In this document: positions 27,793-36,223 of the stretch, piece by piece
Numbering within the stretch: position 1 is the stretch's first letter
Layout of the letters: every line of letters starts with the position of its first letter
Source: Nitrosomonas sp.
Lineage (GTDB): Bacteria; Pseudomonadota; Gammaproteobacteria; Burkholderiales; Nitrosomonadaceae
Assembly: GCA_019745325.1 (NCBI GenBank)
Contig: JAIETK010000001.1
Location: forward strand, 186,001-250,000
Length of the DNA: 64,000 bases
Direction: 5' to 3'
Translations under genes and position numbers: made by a program
Notes under the pieces: generated by a model
The model's database searches: none
Told to the model about the DNA's origin: nothing
The model's input: only the letters and a program-made list of their open reading frames with translations

Positions 27793-29718
27793 ATGCCCCT
27801 CATCACCCTGGAAAATGCTTGTTTAGCTTTTGGTCATCACGCTTTGCTCGATCATGCGGATTTGCAGCTGGATGCGGGCGAGCGGGTCGGTTTGATCGGA
27901 CGCAACGGCGGCGGCAAATCCAGCCTGCTGCGCGCGTTGGCGGCGGAGATCAAACTCGATGACGGAAAGGTGTGGCGCGCGCCGGACATCAAGCTCGCGT
28001 ATGTGCCGCAAGAACCGCTGCTGAATCCCGCCAATACCGTGTATCAAGAGGTATCGACCGGTTTGGGCAATATCAGCCGGGTTTTGCAGGATTATCATGC
28101 GGTGTCGCACGCCCTGAGCGAAAGGCCGGAGGATACCGAGGCGCTGTTGCAGCGTTTGCAGGATTTGCAAAACACGCTGGAAACGGAAGGCGGCTGGAGT
28201 TTGCAAGCGCAAATTGAAACCGTGATCGATAAACTCAATCTGCCTGCGGATACGTTAGTTGAACACCTCTCCGGCGGCTTGAAAAAGCGCGTAGCGTTGG
28301 CGCGCGCGCTGGTGATTTCGCCGGATGTATTGTTATTGGACGAACCGACCAACCATTTGGATTTTTCTTCGATCGAATGGCTGGAGAGTTTGCTGCAGGA
28401 TTTTATCGGCAGCGTGCTGTTCATTACCCATGACCGGCGCTTTCTCGATCATGTCGCAACCCGGATTGTCGAGCTTGATCGCGGCCATTTGCAGTCATTT
28501 AGCGGAAAATTCACCGATTATCAGCGCAAGAAGGCGGAGATGCTGGAAGTCGAAGCGATTCACAACCGCAAATTCGATAAATTCCTGGCGCAGGAAGAAG
28601 TCTGGATACGCAAGGGTGTCGAGGCGCGGCGCACGCGCAATGAAGGCAGGGTGCGGCGGCTGGAAGCACTGCGGCTGGCGCGTGCGGCGCGGCGGGATAA
28701 AGCCGGGAAAGCGGCTATCAGCCTGGATACCGGTGAGCGTTCGGGGAAATTGGTCGCGGAGCTGGAGCATGTTAGCAAACGTTTTGGCGATAAAGTGATC
28801 ATCGAGGATTTTTCCTGCCGTATCTTACGTGGCGACCGCGTAGGGTTGCTTGGTCCTAACGGTGCGGGCAAATCGACGTTGCTGAAATTGATCCTGGGCG
28901 AATTACAGCCCGATTCCGGCACGATTCAGCAGGGAACCAAACTGGCAGTCGCTTATTTCGATCAGATGCGCGAGCAGCTCGATGAAGCAATGATTTTGAC
29001 GGATACCATCAGTCCGGGTTCGGATTTTGTCGAGATTGGCGGTAAGCGCAAGCATGTCATCAGCTATTTGGAAGATTTCCTGTTTCCATCCGAGCGTGCG
29101 CGTTCTCCGGTCAAATCACTATCCGGCGGCGAGCGCAACCGGTTGTTGCTGGCGCGTTTGTTTGCCCGCCCAGCCAATGTCTTGGTGCTGGACGAACCGA
29201 CCAACGATCTCGATATCGAAACCTTGGAATTGCTCGAAGCTTTGTTGCAGGATTATCCCGGCACCTTGTTTTTGGTCAGTCACGACCGGGAATTTCTGGA
29301 TAATGTGGTAACGCAAGTAATTGCATTTGAAGGAAATGGAAAATTATGTGAATATATTGGCGGTTATGAAGATTGGAATCGTGCAAAACATTTTGAAGAT
29401 TCTACCATTCCGCAGAAAATTGTAGCGAAGCAGCCAGAGACTTCGTCAGGCGGTATTTCCAGATCACCAAGGTCTCCTCGAACTAAAAAATTGAGTTACC
29501 AGGAAGCGCGTGAACTTGAAGGGTTGCCCGGTAAGATTGATCTTTTGGAGCAAGAGCAAGCGAATATTACTTTGCGTTTAAATGAACCGATCATTTATCG
29601 TGATTTTCCGGATGAAGTGAAAGAATTACAAACACGGTATGCTGCGATTGAAAAAGAACTAGCCGATTGTTTAGTCAGATGGGAAGAATTGGAATCAAAA
29701 TCCGTTTCGAAAATGTAG
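27793..29718 (+). CDS. uup: ABC-F family ATPase Uup
   Basis: Soluble tandem-ATPase of the ABC-F family, linked to ribosome function and transposon-excision phenotypes in E. coli. The first ATPase has Walker A GRNGGGKSS (about 37-45), signature LSGGLKKR and Walker B LLLDEPTNHLD. The second has GPNGAGKST (about 354-362), LSGGERNR and VLVLDEPTNDLD. The linker contains an arginine-rich stretch (RRTRNEGRVRRLEAL). The C-terminal 110 residues form the charged coiled coil that distinguishes Uup. Length of 641 aa is normal. The last 400 bp are more AT-rich than the core. Confidence 0.93.
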   Translation: MPLITLENACLAFGHHALLDHADLQLDAGERVGLIGRNGGGKSSLLRALAAEIKLDDGKVWRAPDIKLAYVPQEPLLNPANTVYQEVSTGLGNISRVLQDYHAVSHALSERPEDTEALLQRLQDLQNTLETEGGWSLQAQIETVIDKLNLPADTLVEHLSGGLKKRVALARALVISPDVLLLDEPTNHLDFSSIEWLESLLQDFIGSVLFITHDRRFLDHVATRIVELDRGHLQSFSGKFTDYQRKKAEMLEVEAIHNRKFDKFLAQEEVWIRKGVEARRTRNEGRVRRLEALRLARAARRDKAGKAAISLDTGERSGKLVAELEHVSKRFGDKVIIEDFSCRILRGDRVGLLGPNGAGKSTLLKLILGELQPDSGTIQQGTKLAVAYFDQMREQLDEAMILTDTISPGSDFVEIGGKRKHVISYLEDFLFPSERARSPVKSLSGGERNRLLLARLFARPANVLVLDEPTNDLDIETLELLEALLQDYPGTLFLVSHDREFLDNVVTQVIAFEGNGKLCEYIGGYEDWNRAKHFEDSTIPQKIVAKQPETSSGGISRSPRSPRTKKLSYQEARELEGLPGKIDLLEQEQANITLRLNEPIIYRDFPDEVKELQTRYAAIEKELADCLVRWEELESKSVSKM

Positions 29719-29825
29719 CGTTTGAACGGCAATTTCCCTATAAACAACATGGACATGCTTACACTTTTCATTGACCAAATCGAGCGCATCGTTTAAAGTT
29801 CAACTTTTGAGAGAAGGAGGCGTAT

Positions 29826-30152
29826 ATGAAACAAAAATTGGTTACGAATTTATTACTTACTTTGGGTTTACTCTTGGCATTTTCAGGGGTGACTCAAGCG
29901 GCTGGAGATGCAGCAGCGGCAAAAGAAAAACTTTCCATGTGTGAAGGTTGTCACGGAATTCCAGGATATAAAACAGCTTTTCCAACTGCTTATCACGTAC
30001 CGAAACTGGGTGGGCAGCATGCAGAATATATCATCAAGGCGTTGGAAGGATACCAAAACGGTACTCGCAATCATCCGACCATGACCGGTTTAGCTAAAAC
30101 ACTCTCGCAACAAGATATAGAAGATTTCGCTGCTTATTATTCTAAAAATTAA
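29826..30152 (+). CDS. Monohaem cytochrome c (class I)
   Basis: Small periplasmic cytochrome of 108 aa. Signal peptide residues 1-26 (LLLTLGLLLAFSGVTQA) precede one haem site CEGCH at about 39-43. A distal Met is likely in the segment NHPTMTGLAKTLS at about 82-94. AAGGAGG lies 8 bases before the start. It is related to the next gene in layout and motif (IKALEGYQNGTRNHPTM compared with [17 protein letters not shown]), so the pair arose by tandem duplication. It resembles half of a cytochrome c4. The redox partner is unknown. Confidence 0.92.
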   Translation: MKQKLVTNLLLTLGLLLAFSGVTQAAGDAAAAKEKLSMCEGCHGIPGYKTAFPTAYHVPKLGGQHAEYIIKALEGYQNGTRNHPTMTGLAKTLSQQDIEDFAAYYSKN

Positions 30153-30179
30153 TTGAGTCAACTACGCAAGGAAGGAATT

Positions 30180-30509
30180 ATGAAGAATTATGTAATAGCC
30201 GCGTTAAGCGGTGCAGCCTTGATACTCTCGAGTCAAGTAGTGGCTGCGGATATCGAAGCTGGTAAAAGTAAAGCAGCCGAAGCGTGTGCTTCATGTCATG
30301 GTGCTGACGGTAATAGCCCTGCTCCTAATTTTCCAAAGATTGGCGGTCAATATAGAACTTACCTGGTAAAAGCATTGAAAGATTATAAATCCGGTGCGCG
30401 GAAAGATCCTATCATGGCAGGCATGGCGGCAAATTTAAGTGAAGCGGATATTGACAACCTGGCTTTCTATTATTCAAGTCTGCCTGGTAACCTGAATTCG
30501 AATAAATAA
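30180..30509 (+). CDS. Monohaem cytochrome c (class I), tandem paralogue
   Basis: A 109-aa periplasmic cytochrome. The start at 30180 is chosen for the AAGGAAGGAATT ribosome site and because it places a signal peptide ([23 protein letters not shown]) at the N-terminus; the open frame begins earlier at 30153. The haem site is CASCH at about 37-41, and the distal Met is likely in [15 protein letters not shown]. The two cytochrome genes are 27 bp apart and share a terminator, so they form a unit. They could exchange electrons like the two halves of a c4 cytochrome. Confidence 0.93.
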   Translation: MKNYVIAALSGAALILSSQVVAADIEAGKSKAAEACASCHGADGNSPAPNFPKIGGQYRTYLVKALKDYKSGARKDPIMAGMAANLSEADIDNLAFYYSSLPGNLNSNK

Positions 30510-30558
30510 CACCATTTAACCGGGTTTGTTTTTTAATTAACCGGCTAAGATTCCGAAA

Positions 30559-30590
30559 AAAGCCCTGGCAATTGTTAGGGCTTTTTTTTA
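30559..30590 (+). terminator. Rho-independent terminator after the cytochrome pair
   Basis: AAAGCCCT (30559-30566) and AGGGCTTT (30577-30584) form an 8-bp stem followed by T residues. It also overlaps the stop region of the convergent DUF1841 gene and may serve both strands. Confidence 0.8.
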
Positions 30591-31028
30591 ATCCGCAGGG
30601 TGATTGAGCTGCTTGTCCAGGCAGGCGAAGTAGATGCCAGCATCCGGTGCGGATTGATTGCGCTGCGCTTGCCATATCATTTCAGCCAGGCATTCCATCA
30701 CCTGATGTGCGGTAGCATGCTCGCTTCCGGTTCTTTTCTGTAAGCGTGCAAATCGCTCGCAAATTCCGATTGGTTGATTAATCGACAACTGTTCCTTGAT
30801 TGCCACATGCATGCTCATGTGTAAGAACGGATTGGTATCGCCCATTTCCGGTGAGTAATCTTTATCCAGGTAACGCTCGGGATCGTCAAAAATCGTATGA
30901 TATTCGGGATGCTGCAGAACGACTTCCAGCGCGATCGTTTCGATGCCGGATAAAATTTCGCGTTGGCGGTATTTGCGCCAAGTTTCAAAAAACAATTGCC
31001 GCGCTTGGTCTCGAGTGGGTTTAAACAT
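30588..31028 (-). CDS. DUF1841 family protein
   Basis: Conserved betaproteobacterial protein of 146 aa without known function. The start at 31028 gives MFKPTRDQARQLFFETWRKY, the family N-terminus; a frame start at 31040 adds four residues. Typical stretches are PEYHTIFDDPERYLDKDY and GDTNPFLHMSMHVAIKEQ. It is soluble and largely helical. It lies 8 bp after nth, last in the aat-bpt-pyrD-rnfB-nth run. Confidence 0.85.
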   Translation of the reverse strand: MFKPTRDQARQLFFETWRKYRQREILSGIETIALEVVLQHPEYHTIFDDPERYLDKDYSPEMGDTNPFLHMSMHVAIKEQLSINQPIGICERFARLQKRTGSEHATAHQVMECLAEMIWQAQRNQSAPDAGIYFACLDKQLNHPAD

Positions 31029-31036
31029 GATCGGAT

Positions 31037-31669
31037 TCAAATAGTTTTATCGGGAAATTCACACAGGTGATTGATCTTGCAGATCGCGCATGCCGGTTTT
31101 CGCGCCTTGCACACATAGCGGCCATGAAGGATCAGCCAGTGATGCGCATCCAGGCGATATTCTTTGGGAACGGCTTTTAGCAGTTTCAATTCAACTTCCA
31201 GCACGTTTTTGCCCGGCGCGAGTCCGGTTCGATTGGCAACCCGGAAAATATGCGTATCTACCGCGATTGTCGATTCGCCGAACGCCGTATTCAAAATCAC
31301 ATTGGCGGTTTTGCGCCCGACCCCCGGTAATTTTTCCAGTTGCTCGCGGGTTTGGGGCACTTGGCTGTCATGCTGTTGTATCAATAACTCGCAAGTGGCC
31401 AATATATTCTTCGCTTTGGTTTTATAGAGACCGATCCTTTTGATGAATTCGGTCAAGCCGGTTTCACCTAGCGCGAGGATTTTTTCCGGGGTATTCGCCT
31501 GCTGAAAAAGCTTTTGCGTTGCCAGATTGACACTTTTATCGGTCGCTTGCGCGGAAAGAATGACGGCAATCAGCAATTCGAAAGGCGTGTGATAAACCAA
31601 TTCCGTGGTCGGGTGCGGATTGATTGCTTTCAGACAAGCAAAAATTTCATGCCGCTTAGCTGAGTTCAT
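31037..31669 (-). CDS. nth: Endonuclease III
   Basis: Base-excision repair glycosylase/AP lyase for oxidised pyrimidines. The helix-hairpin-helix [17 protein letters not shown] at about residues 109-125 carries the catalytic Lys, and the catalytic Asp lies in [10 protein letters not shown] at about 136-145. The C-terminal [4Fe-4S] cluster motif C-X6-C-X2-C-X5-C is complete ([17 protein letters not shown]). Length of 210 aa is normal. It overlaps rnfB by 14 bp. Confidence 0.97.
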   Translation of the reverse strand: MNSAKRHEIFACLKAINPHPTTELVYHTPFELLIAVILSAQATDKSVNLATQKLFQQANTPEKILALGETGLTEFIKRIGLYKTKAKNILATCELLIQQHDSQVPQTREQLEKLPGVGRKTANVILNTAFGESTIAVDTHIFRVANRTGLAPGKNVLEVELKLLKAVPKEYRLDAHHWLILHGRYVCKARKPACAICKINHLCEFPDKTI

Positions 31670-32354
31670 GCGGATTTACTGGAGAATCGGCTGTGCGCGT
31701 TTGCGCACGTATCATTTTAGCGCGTGCCAGCGCCGCTTCGATCATGGCTTTCTTGCGTTCATCAGCGATTGTTTTGGTGTTTTCAGCCGCAGAGCCGGTT
31801 TTGAGTTTGACCGGTTTTTCCGCGGCGCGTTGTTTGTCGCGTTCGAGCCGTTGCTGCCTGCGTTGGTATCGGGTGCGCGCATGATCCGCAATTTGCTGCT
31901 TGCGCGCTGCGGCCGGAAGATTGTCAGTTCCGGTAGCGTTTTCATCGGCTGGAATCAGGCGGATACAATCCATCGGGCATGGCGCGATGCATAACTCGCA
32001 GCCGGTACATTCCGCCGCGATGACGGTATGCATTTGTTTGGCGGCTCCGGCGATGGCATCGACGGGGCATGCTTTGAGGCAGAAAGTGCAGCCGATGCAC
32101 AAACGCTCATCGATTATGGCTACGGCTTTGTAGGGCGGCGGGAAGCCGTGTGCAGTGTTCAACGGTTTGGGCGGCACCCCCAGCAATTCTGCGATTTTCA
32201 AAATGCCGTCCTGGCTCCCCGGCGGACATTGATTGATATCGGCTTGGCCGTTAGCGATGGCTTCCGCATAGGGTCTGCATCCGGAATAACCGCATTTGCC
32301 GCACTGCGTTTGCGGTAAAACGGCGTCTATTTGATCAATCAGTGGTTGATTCAT
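31656..32354 (-). CDS. RnfB-like iron-sulfur protein without membrane anchor
   Basis: Electron-transfer protein related to RnfB. The start at 32354 gives [20 protein letters not shown]; the longer frame overlaps pyrD further. The N-terminal hydrophobic anchor of true RnfB is absent. The [4Fe-4S] domain [16 protein letters not shown] with CPPG follows, then two ferredoxin motifs [12 protein letters not shown] and [12 protein letters not shown] (about 86-126). A long charged C-terminal tail ends the 232-aa protein. There are no other rnf genes nearby. The stand-alone soluble form next to nth is known in betaproteobacteria; it might serve the cluster of Nth, but that is inference. Confidence 0.88.
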   Translation of the reverse strand: MNQPLIDQIDAVLPQTQCGKCGYSGCRPYAEAIANGQADINQCPPGSQDGILKIAELLGVPPKPLNTAHGFPPPYKAVAIIDERLCIGCTFCLKACPVDAIAGAAKQMHTVIAAECTGCELCIAPCPMDCIRLIPADENATGTDNLPAAARKQQIADHARTRYQRRQQRLERDKQRAAEKPVKLKTGSAAENTKTIADERKKAMIEAALARAKMIRAQTRTADSPVNPHELS

Positions 32355-33390
32355 GGGAATTTGAGCTTGGCGAAATCTGATCGGCGCAGAGTCCCTGCGC
32401 AATCGCGCGGATCAGTCCAGGGCCATGATAAATCAATCCGGTATATAACTGGATCAAGCTGGCGCCGGCTGCTAGTTTTTCTTTGGCATCAGCAACCGAC
32501 TGTATGCCACCGACACCAATGATTGGAATCGCATTTTGCAGGAAGCCGTGCAATTGCTGAACGATGGCTGTCGATCGCTGTTTCAACGGCGCACCGCTAA
32601 GTCCGCCGCTTTCTTGCGCAACCGGCAAATGCGCGATGCCTTCGCGCGATAGCGTGGTATTGGTGGCGATGACGCCATCCATGCGATGTTTCAGCAATAA
32701 TGCCGCGATGGATTCGATCTGCGCGGTATCGAGATCGGGGGCGATTTTTACGGCAACCGGCACATATTTTCCATGAGATTGCGACAGTTCCTGCTGCGCG
32801 GATTTTAATTGATTCAGCAAACGGTCCAATGCGTCGGTAGACTGCAAATCCCGCAAATTCTTGGTATTGGGCGAGGAGATGTTGATCGTCACATAGCTGG
32901 CGTAGCGATAGACTTTATGCAAGCCGGTCAGATAATCATCCGCCGCTCTGTCGATCGGTGTGTCAAAATTCTTGCCGATATTGATTCCTAAAATACCCCG
33001 ATAGCTTGACTGCGTGACATTTTCGATCAGCCGGTCGACGCCGTGGTTATTAAAACCGAGGCGATTGATGATGGCGTTGGCTTCGGGAACGCGGAAAAGG
33101 CGGGGCGCCGGATTACCCGGTTGCGGCCGGGGCGTGACCGTGCCGATTTCGATGAAACCGAATCCGAGCCTGGCGAGCGCATCGAGATGCTCGCCATTTT
33201 TATCCAGCCCGGCAGCCAATCCGACCGGATTGGGAAAAGTTAACCCCATCACGTTCTGAGGCTGACAGTCAATCACGGTGCGAGGCAGCAAGCCCAATCT
33301 TGTCAGCTGATCGAGCGCAGTCAGAGAGAAGCGGTGCGCGGACTCTGGATTCAGTTGAAACAGCAGCGGACGGAAAAATTGATAGGACAT
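32335..33390 (-). CDS. pyrD: Dihydroorotate dehydrogenase (quinone)
   Basis: Class 2 enzyme of pyrimidine synthesis, using FMN and passing electrons to quinone at the inner membrane. N-terminal membrane-associating helices (about 1-40) are followed by the FMN barrel with [19 protein letters not shown] (about 55-73), [26 protein letters not shown] (about 173-187) with the catalytic Ser, and IIGVGGIQS near 300. Length of 351 aa is normal. It overlaps rnfB by 20 bp. Confidence 0.97.
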   Translation of the reverse strand: MSYQFFRPLLFQLNPESAHRFSLTALDQLTRLGLLPRTVIDCQPQNVMGLTFPNPVGLAAGLDKNGEHLDALARLGFGFIEIGTVTPRPQPGNPAPRLFRVPEANAIINRLGFNNHGVDRLIENVTQSSYRGILGINIGKNFDTPIDRAADDYLTGLHKVYRYASYVTINISSPNTKNLRDLQSTDALDRLLNQLKSAQQELSQSHGKYVPVAVKIAPDLDTAQIESIAALLLKHRMDGVIATNTTLSREGIAHLPVAQESGGLSGAPLKQRSTAIVQQLHGFLQNAIPIIGVGGIQSVADAKEKLAAGASLIQLYTGLIYHGPGLIRAIAQGLCADQISPSSNSHESTTD

Positions 33391-33430
33391 GCCGGAATTT
33401 TATCCTGAAATGATCATCACGCTAGGAAAA

Positions 33431-34138
33431 TTACGCGAAAATGCGGCTGTCCAGCAGTTGCCATTGGCCATCCAGCAATACTTCCAGCGGCTGGAAGTTG
33501 ATTTTGTATCGCATTTTCCGGTTGTCCTGGATCCAATAACCTAAATATAAATAATCCATTCCCAGATTCCGGCACTGTTCAATCTGCCACAGAATGCTGT
33601 AAGTGCCGAAACTTGCGTGGGCAATATCCGCGTCAAAAAACGTGTAGACCGATGAGAATCCATCCGGCAACAGGTCGATGATGCTTACCATGCGCAGTTG
33701 TTGATTGTCGCGAAACTCAATCAGCATGGAATCGACATGGCTTTGCAGCAAAAAATTGTGATACTGCTCACGGCAATCCTTATCCATGCCGCCACCGGCA
33801 TGGCGCATCGTCTGGTAGCGTTGATAGAGCGCGTAATGTGCCGGATTGTAATGCAGCGGATGCGCGGTGACTTGCAAATGCTGATGTTGATTCCAGGCTC
33901 GGCGCTGAAAGCGCTTAGGCACAAAGGATTGAGCCTGGACGCGCACCGACAGGCAGGCTTGGCAATGTTCGCAACGGGGGCGATAAATGTAATGTCCGCT
34001 GCGCCGGAAGCCGGCTTGTATTAATTTCGCGTAAGCGGGAATATCGATGCTATGCTCCGGCGTAACCACTTCCGAACAAGCTGATTTGCCAGGTAAATAA
34101 CTGCAGGAATAAGGGTTCGTGGTATGAAATTTAATCAC
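33431..34138 (-). CDS. bpt: Aspartate/glutamate leucyltransferase
   Basis: Bacterial protein transferase that adds Leu to N-terminal Asp/Glu, marking proteins for ClpS-ClpAP. The N-terminal Cys-rich motif CEHCQACLSVRV at about residues 56-67 and the GMDYLYLGYWIQD-like block at about 195-207 are the family signatures. Length of 235 aa is normal. It starts 2 bp after aat, so the two N-end rule transferases are co-transcribed, as is usual. Confidence 0.95.
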   Translation of the reverse strand: MIKFHTTNPYSCSYLPGKSACSEVVTPEHSIDIPAYAKLIQAGFRRSGHYIYRPRCEHCQACLSVRVQAQSFVPKRFQRRAWNQHQHLQVTAHPLHYNPAHYALYQRYQTMRHAGGGMDKDCREQYHNFLLQSHVDSMLIEFRDNQQLRMVSIIDLLPDGFSSVYTFFDADIAHASFGTYSILWQIEQCRNLGMDYLYLGYWIQDNRKMRYKINFQPLEVLLDGQWQLLDSRIFA

Positions 34139-34140
34139 GG

Positions 34141-34848
34141 CTATCCGGATGTTTCAAGTTGCATGCGTTCAAAGTTCCATTTGCTGCCGATTGCGATATC
34201 GTTAATCAACATTTCCAGTTGCCGGCTGAAGCTGACGCGTGAAATTTCCCGTGCGCCGAGCGATGCCAGATGACGGGTTTTCACTTGGCAATCGATCAGA
34301 TCGAATTCCCGGTATTGTAGTTGTTTCACCAGATGCACGAAGGCGATTTTCGATGCATCGGCGATGCGCGAAAACATCGATTCGCCGAAAAATACTTTGC
34401 CCAAGGCAACACCGTAGAGACCGCCAACCAGCTCGCCATCGATCCAGGTTTCCACCGAATGCGCCAAGCCCATTTCGTGCAGCGCCGTGTAAGCTGCGAT
34501 CATCTGCGGATGTATCCAGGTGCCGGACTGTCCCTGGCGAGGTGCTGCGCACGCTTGCATGACTTGTGTAAACGCCGTATCGGCGCGGATTTGGTAATGA
34601 TCCTTGCGAAGAGTCTTGCACAATGACCGGGATATTTTTAATTCCGCCGGAAATAATACCATTCTCGGATCCGGACTCCACCAGTAAATCGGCTCACCTT
34701 CATTAAACCACGGAAAGATACCTTTGCAATACGCTTCGATCAAGCGTTGCGGCGACAAATCACCGCCAACCGCCAATAGACCGTTGGGTTCATCGAGGGC
34801 TTTTTCAAGCGGAGGAAATGACGAATAAAGGTTTTTCTCGTTAATCAT
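34141..34848 (-). CDS. aat: Leucyl/phenylalanyl-tRNA-protein transferase
   Basis: Adds Leu or Phe to N-terminal Arg/Lys in the N-end rule pathway. The signature [20 protein letters not shown] is at about residues 11-30, followed by [20 protein letters not shown] at about 40-59 and [19 protein letters not shown] near 140. Length of 235 aa is normal. First gene of the minus-strand run. Its upstream region is shared with the divergent outer-membrane protein and contains an FNR-type box 33 bp from the aat start. Confidence 0.96.
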   Translation of the reverse strand: MINEKNLYSSFPPLEKALDEPNGLLAVGGDLSPQRLIEAYCKGIFPWFNEGEPIYWWSPDPRMVLFPAELKISRSLCKTLRKDHYQIRADTAFTQVMQACAAPRQGQSGTWIHPQMIAAYTALHEMGLAHSVETWIDGELVGGLYGVALGKVFFGESMFSRIADASKIAFVHLVKQLQYREFDLIDCQVKTRHLASLGAREISRVSFSRQLEMLINDIAIGSKWNFERMQLETSG

Positions 34849-34880
34849 AAATTTCTGTAGAATCGCTGATTGCTACTAAG

Positions 34881-34894
34881 TTGATATAGATCAA
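34881..34894. promoter_or_regulatory. FNR/CRP-family box (TTGAT-N4-ATCAA)
   Basis: TTGATATAGATCAA is a perfect FNR-type palindrome in the 135-bp gap between aat and the outer-membrane protein gene. It lies about 90 bp before the latter's ATG, a sensible activator position. A member of the FNR/DNR/NnrR group is the likely ligand; which one cannot be told from the site. Confidence 0.6.
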
Positions 34895-34983
34895 GGTTGC
34901 ACTAAAAATATTTTCTTATTCTCCATCGACTCGGGCAAATAATTGTCACACCTCAATAACGAAACCTAAGAAAGGGAAATTAT

Positions 34984-35901
34984 ATGAAGTATTTTTTACA
35001 AAAGAAAAAGTTTGCCAACAATTTTTCGGCAAGTTCATTGTTATTAGCCTTAACATTGGCTTCGCCCCAGGTACTTGCGCAAGATGCGGCCAATCAACGT
35101 ATCCGCCAGTTGGAAAATGCACTGCAACAAATTCAGCAAGAGTTAGCTAATATCAAAGCTGAAGCGGCTAAAACCCAAGAAATTCAGAATGAATTGAACC
35201 GCGTGAAAGCGGAATCGGCGCAAACTACGCAGAAAGTTGAAAGAATTCAGCAAGTCACCGAACGTAGTCAGCCAGTGGCAATGGATTTCGAGGGTGTCAG
35301 CGAAAAGCGGACCATGCTGTTTTTCCGTGGCGGTTATGCGCGTAGCGATTCGCTTCGTAACGGCGCTACGCTGGAAAGCCGGGTTGTTCCGCTGGGCGCG
35401 CAAGAACAAGCGGGCCGGGATGCTTGGTATGTCGGCGCCGGCTTTGATTATCAGCTGACCCGGGATGGCTGGGGGTTTATTCCTAAAACCGAAATCGATG
35501 CGGAGTTGATGTTTGAATACAAACAATTTGGACATGTTCCTGGTAATGCGTTAGCGAACGAACCCAGTATCTTGGCGGGTGCGCCACTCAACCCGCGAAG
35601 TGTGACGGTGAATCAATTTACCTTGACCGCCGCGCCTAAAATCAAGTTTAACCATTTTGTGCAATATAAGATCCGGCCGTGGATCATACCCGCCGGTTTG
35701 GGCATTCATGTGATCAGCCCGCCGTCTGAATCGGTTACTTATATTTCTCCCGGCATTATGTTCGGCGGTGGTCTTGAATATAACATCTGGCGTGATTTCT
35801 TCGTCGGTGTCGATGCGCGCTACCATTATGTTCCCGGCGGACTGGATGGCTCCAGCTTTAGCGGCTTGACCACCGGTGGTTATGTCGGTATCGGTTTCTA
35901 A
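34984..35901 (+). CDS. Outer-membrane beta-barrel protein with N-terminal coiled coil
   Basis: Predicted porin-like protein of 305 aa. A signal peptide ends at about residue 32 (ASPQVLAQ). Residues 35-95 form a heptad-type coiled coil (QRIRQLENALQQIQQELANI) that may bind peptidoglycan or trimerise. From about 105 the sequence alternates as beta strands (MLFFRGGYARS, AWYVGAGFDYQL, GGYVGIGF) and ends in a C-terminal Phe, the usual signal for Bam assembly. AAGGGAAAT lies before the start. It stands alone, with its own terminator and an FNR-type box upstream. The solute is unknown. Confidence 0.82.
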   Translation: MKYFLQKKKFANNFSASSLLLALTLASPQVLAQDAANQRIRQLENALQQIQQELANIKAEAAKTQEIQNELNRVKAESAQTTQKVERIQQVTERSQPVAMDFEGVSEKRTMLFFRGGYARSDSLRNGATLESRVVPLGAQEQAGRDAWYVGAGFDYQLTRDGWGFIPKTEIDAELMFEYKQFGHVPGNALANEPSILAGAPLNPRSVTVNQFTLTAAPKIKFNHFVQYKIRPWIIPAGLGIHVISPPSESVTYISPGIMFGGGLEYNIWRDFFVGVDARYHYVPGGLDGSSFSGLTTGGYVGIGF

Positions 35902-35995
35902 GATCTTCATAATTCAGAATCAAATAATTTATGGTTAATTGATTTATTAGATTATTTTGTTCGTTCGCAGCCAGATAACGCGAAACGAAGCCTTG

Positions 35996-36030
35996 ACACC
36001 TCACTATTTGCTTAGTGGGGTGTTTTTTTT
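35996..36030 (+). terminator. Rho-independent terminator after the outer-membrane protein
   Basis: ACACCTCACTA (35996-36006) pairs with TAGTGGGGTGT (36013-36023, one mismatch) and is followed by a T run. It lies in the 322-bp gap between convergent genes, which holds this and the opposing terminator and no other feature I can see. Confidence 0.8.
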
Positions 36031-36132
36031 GGTATGACCGGGTGTTGTCTGGCATTGATTCAATCGACGAAATGCCATTTGAATCTTTCGATCCGACGGA
36101 CATCACAGTAATCCCTGTTCCGAATAGAAAAG

Positions 36133-36162
36133 AAGCGGTGAACACTTTCGTGTTAACCGCTT
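36133..36162 (-). terminator. Terminator-like hairpin for the multicopper oxidase operon
   Basis: AAGCGGTGAACAC and GTGTTAACCGCTT form a 13-bp stem with one mismatch around TTTC. On the minus strand it is followed by CTTTTCTATT. It lies 62 bp after the stop of the 918-aa gene. Confidence 0.65.
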
Positions 36163-36223
36163 TATTCAATTGAAAATTGTTCAAGCAACCATCACTGATA
36201 AAGCGGATGGCTGCCATTTACAA

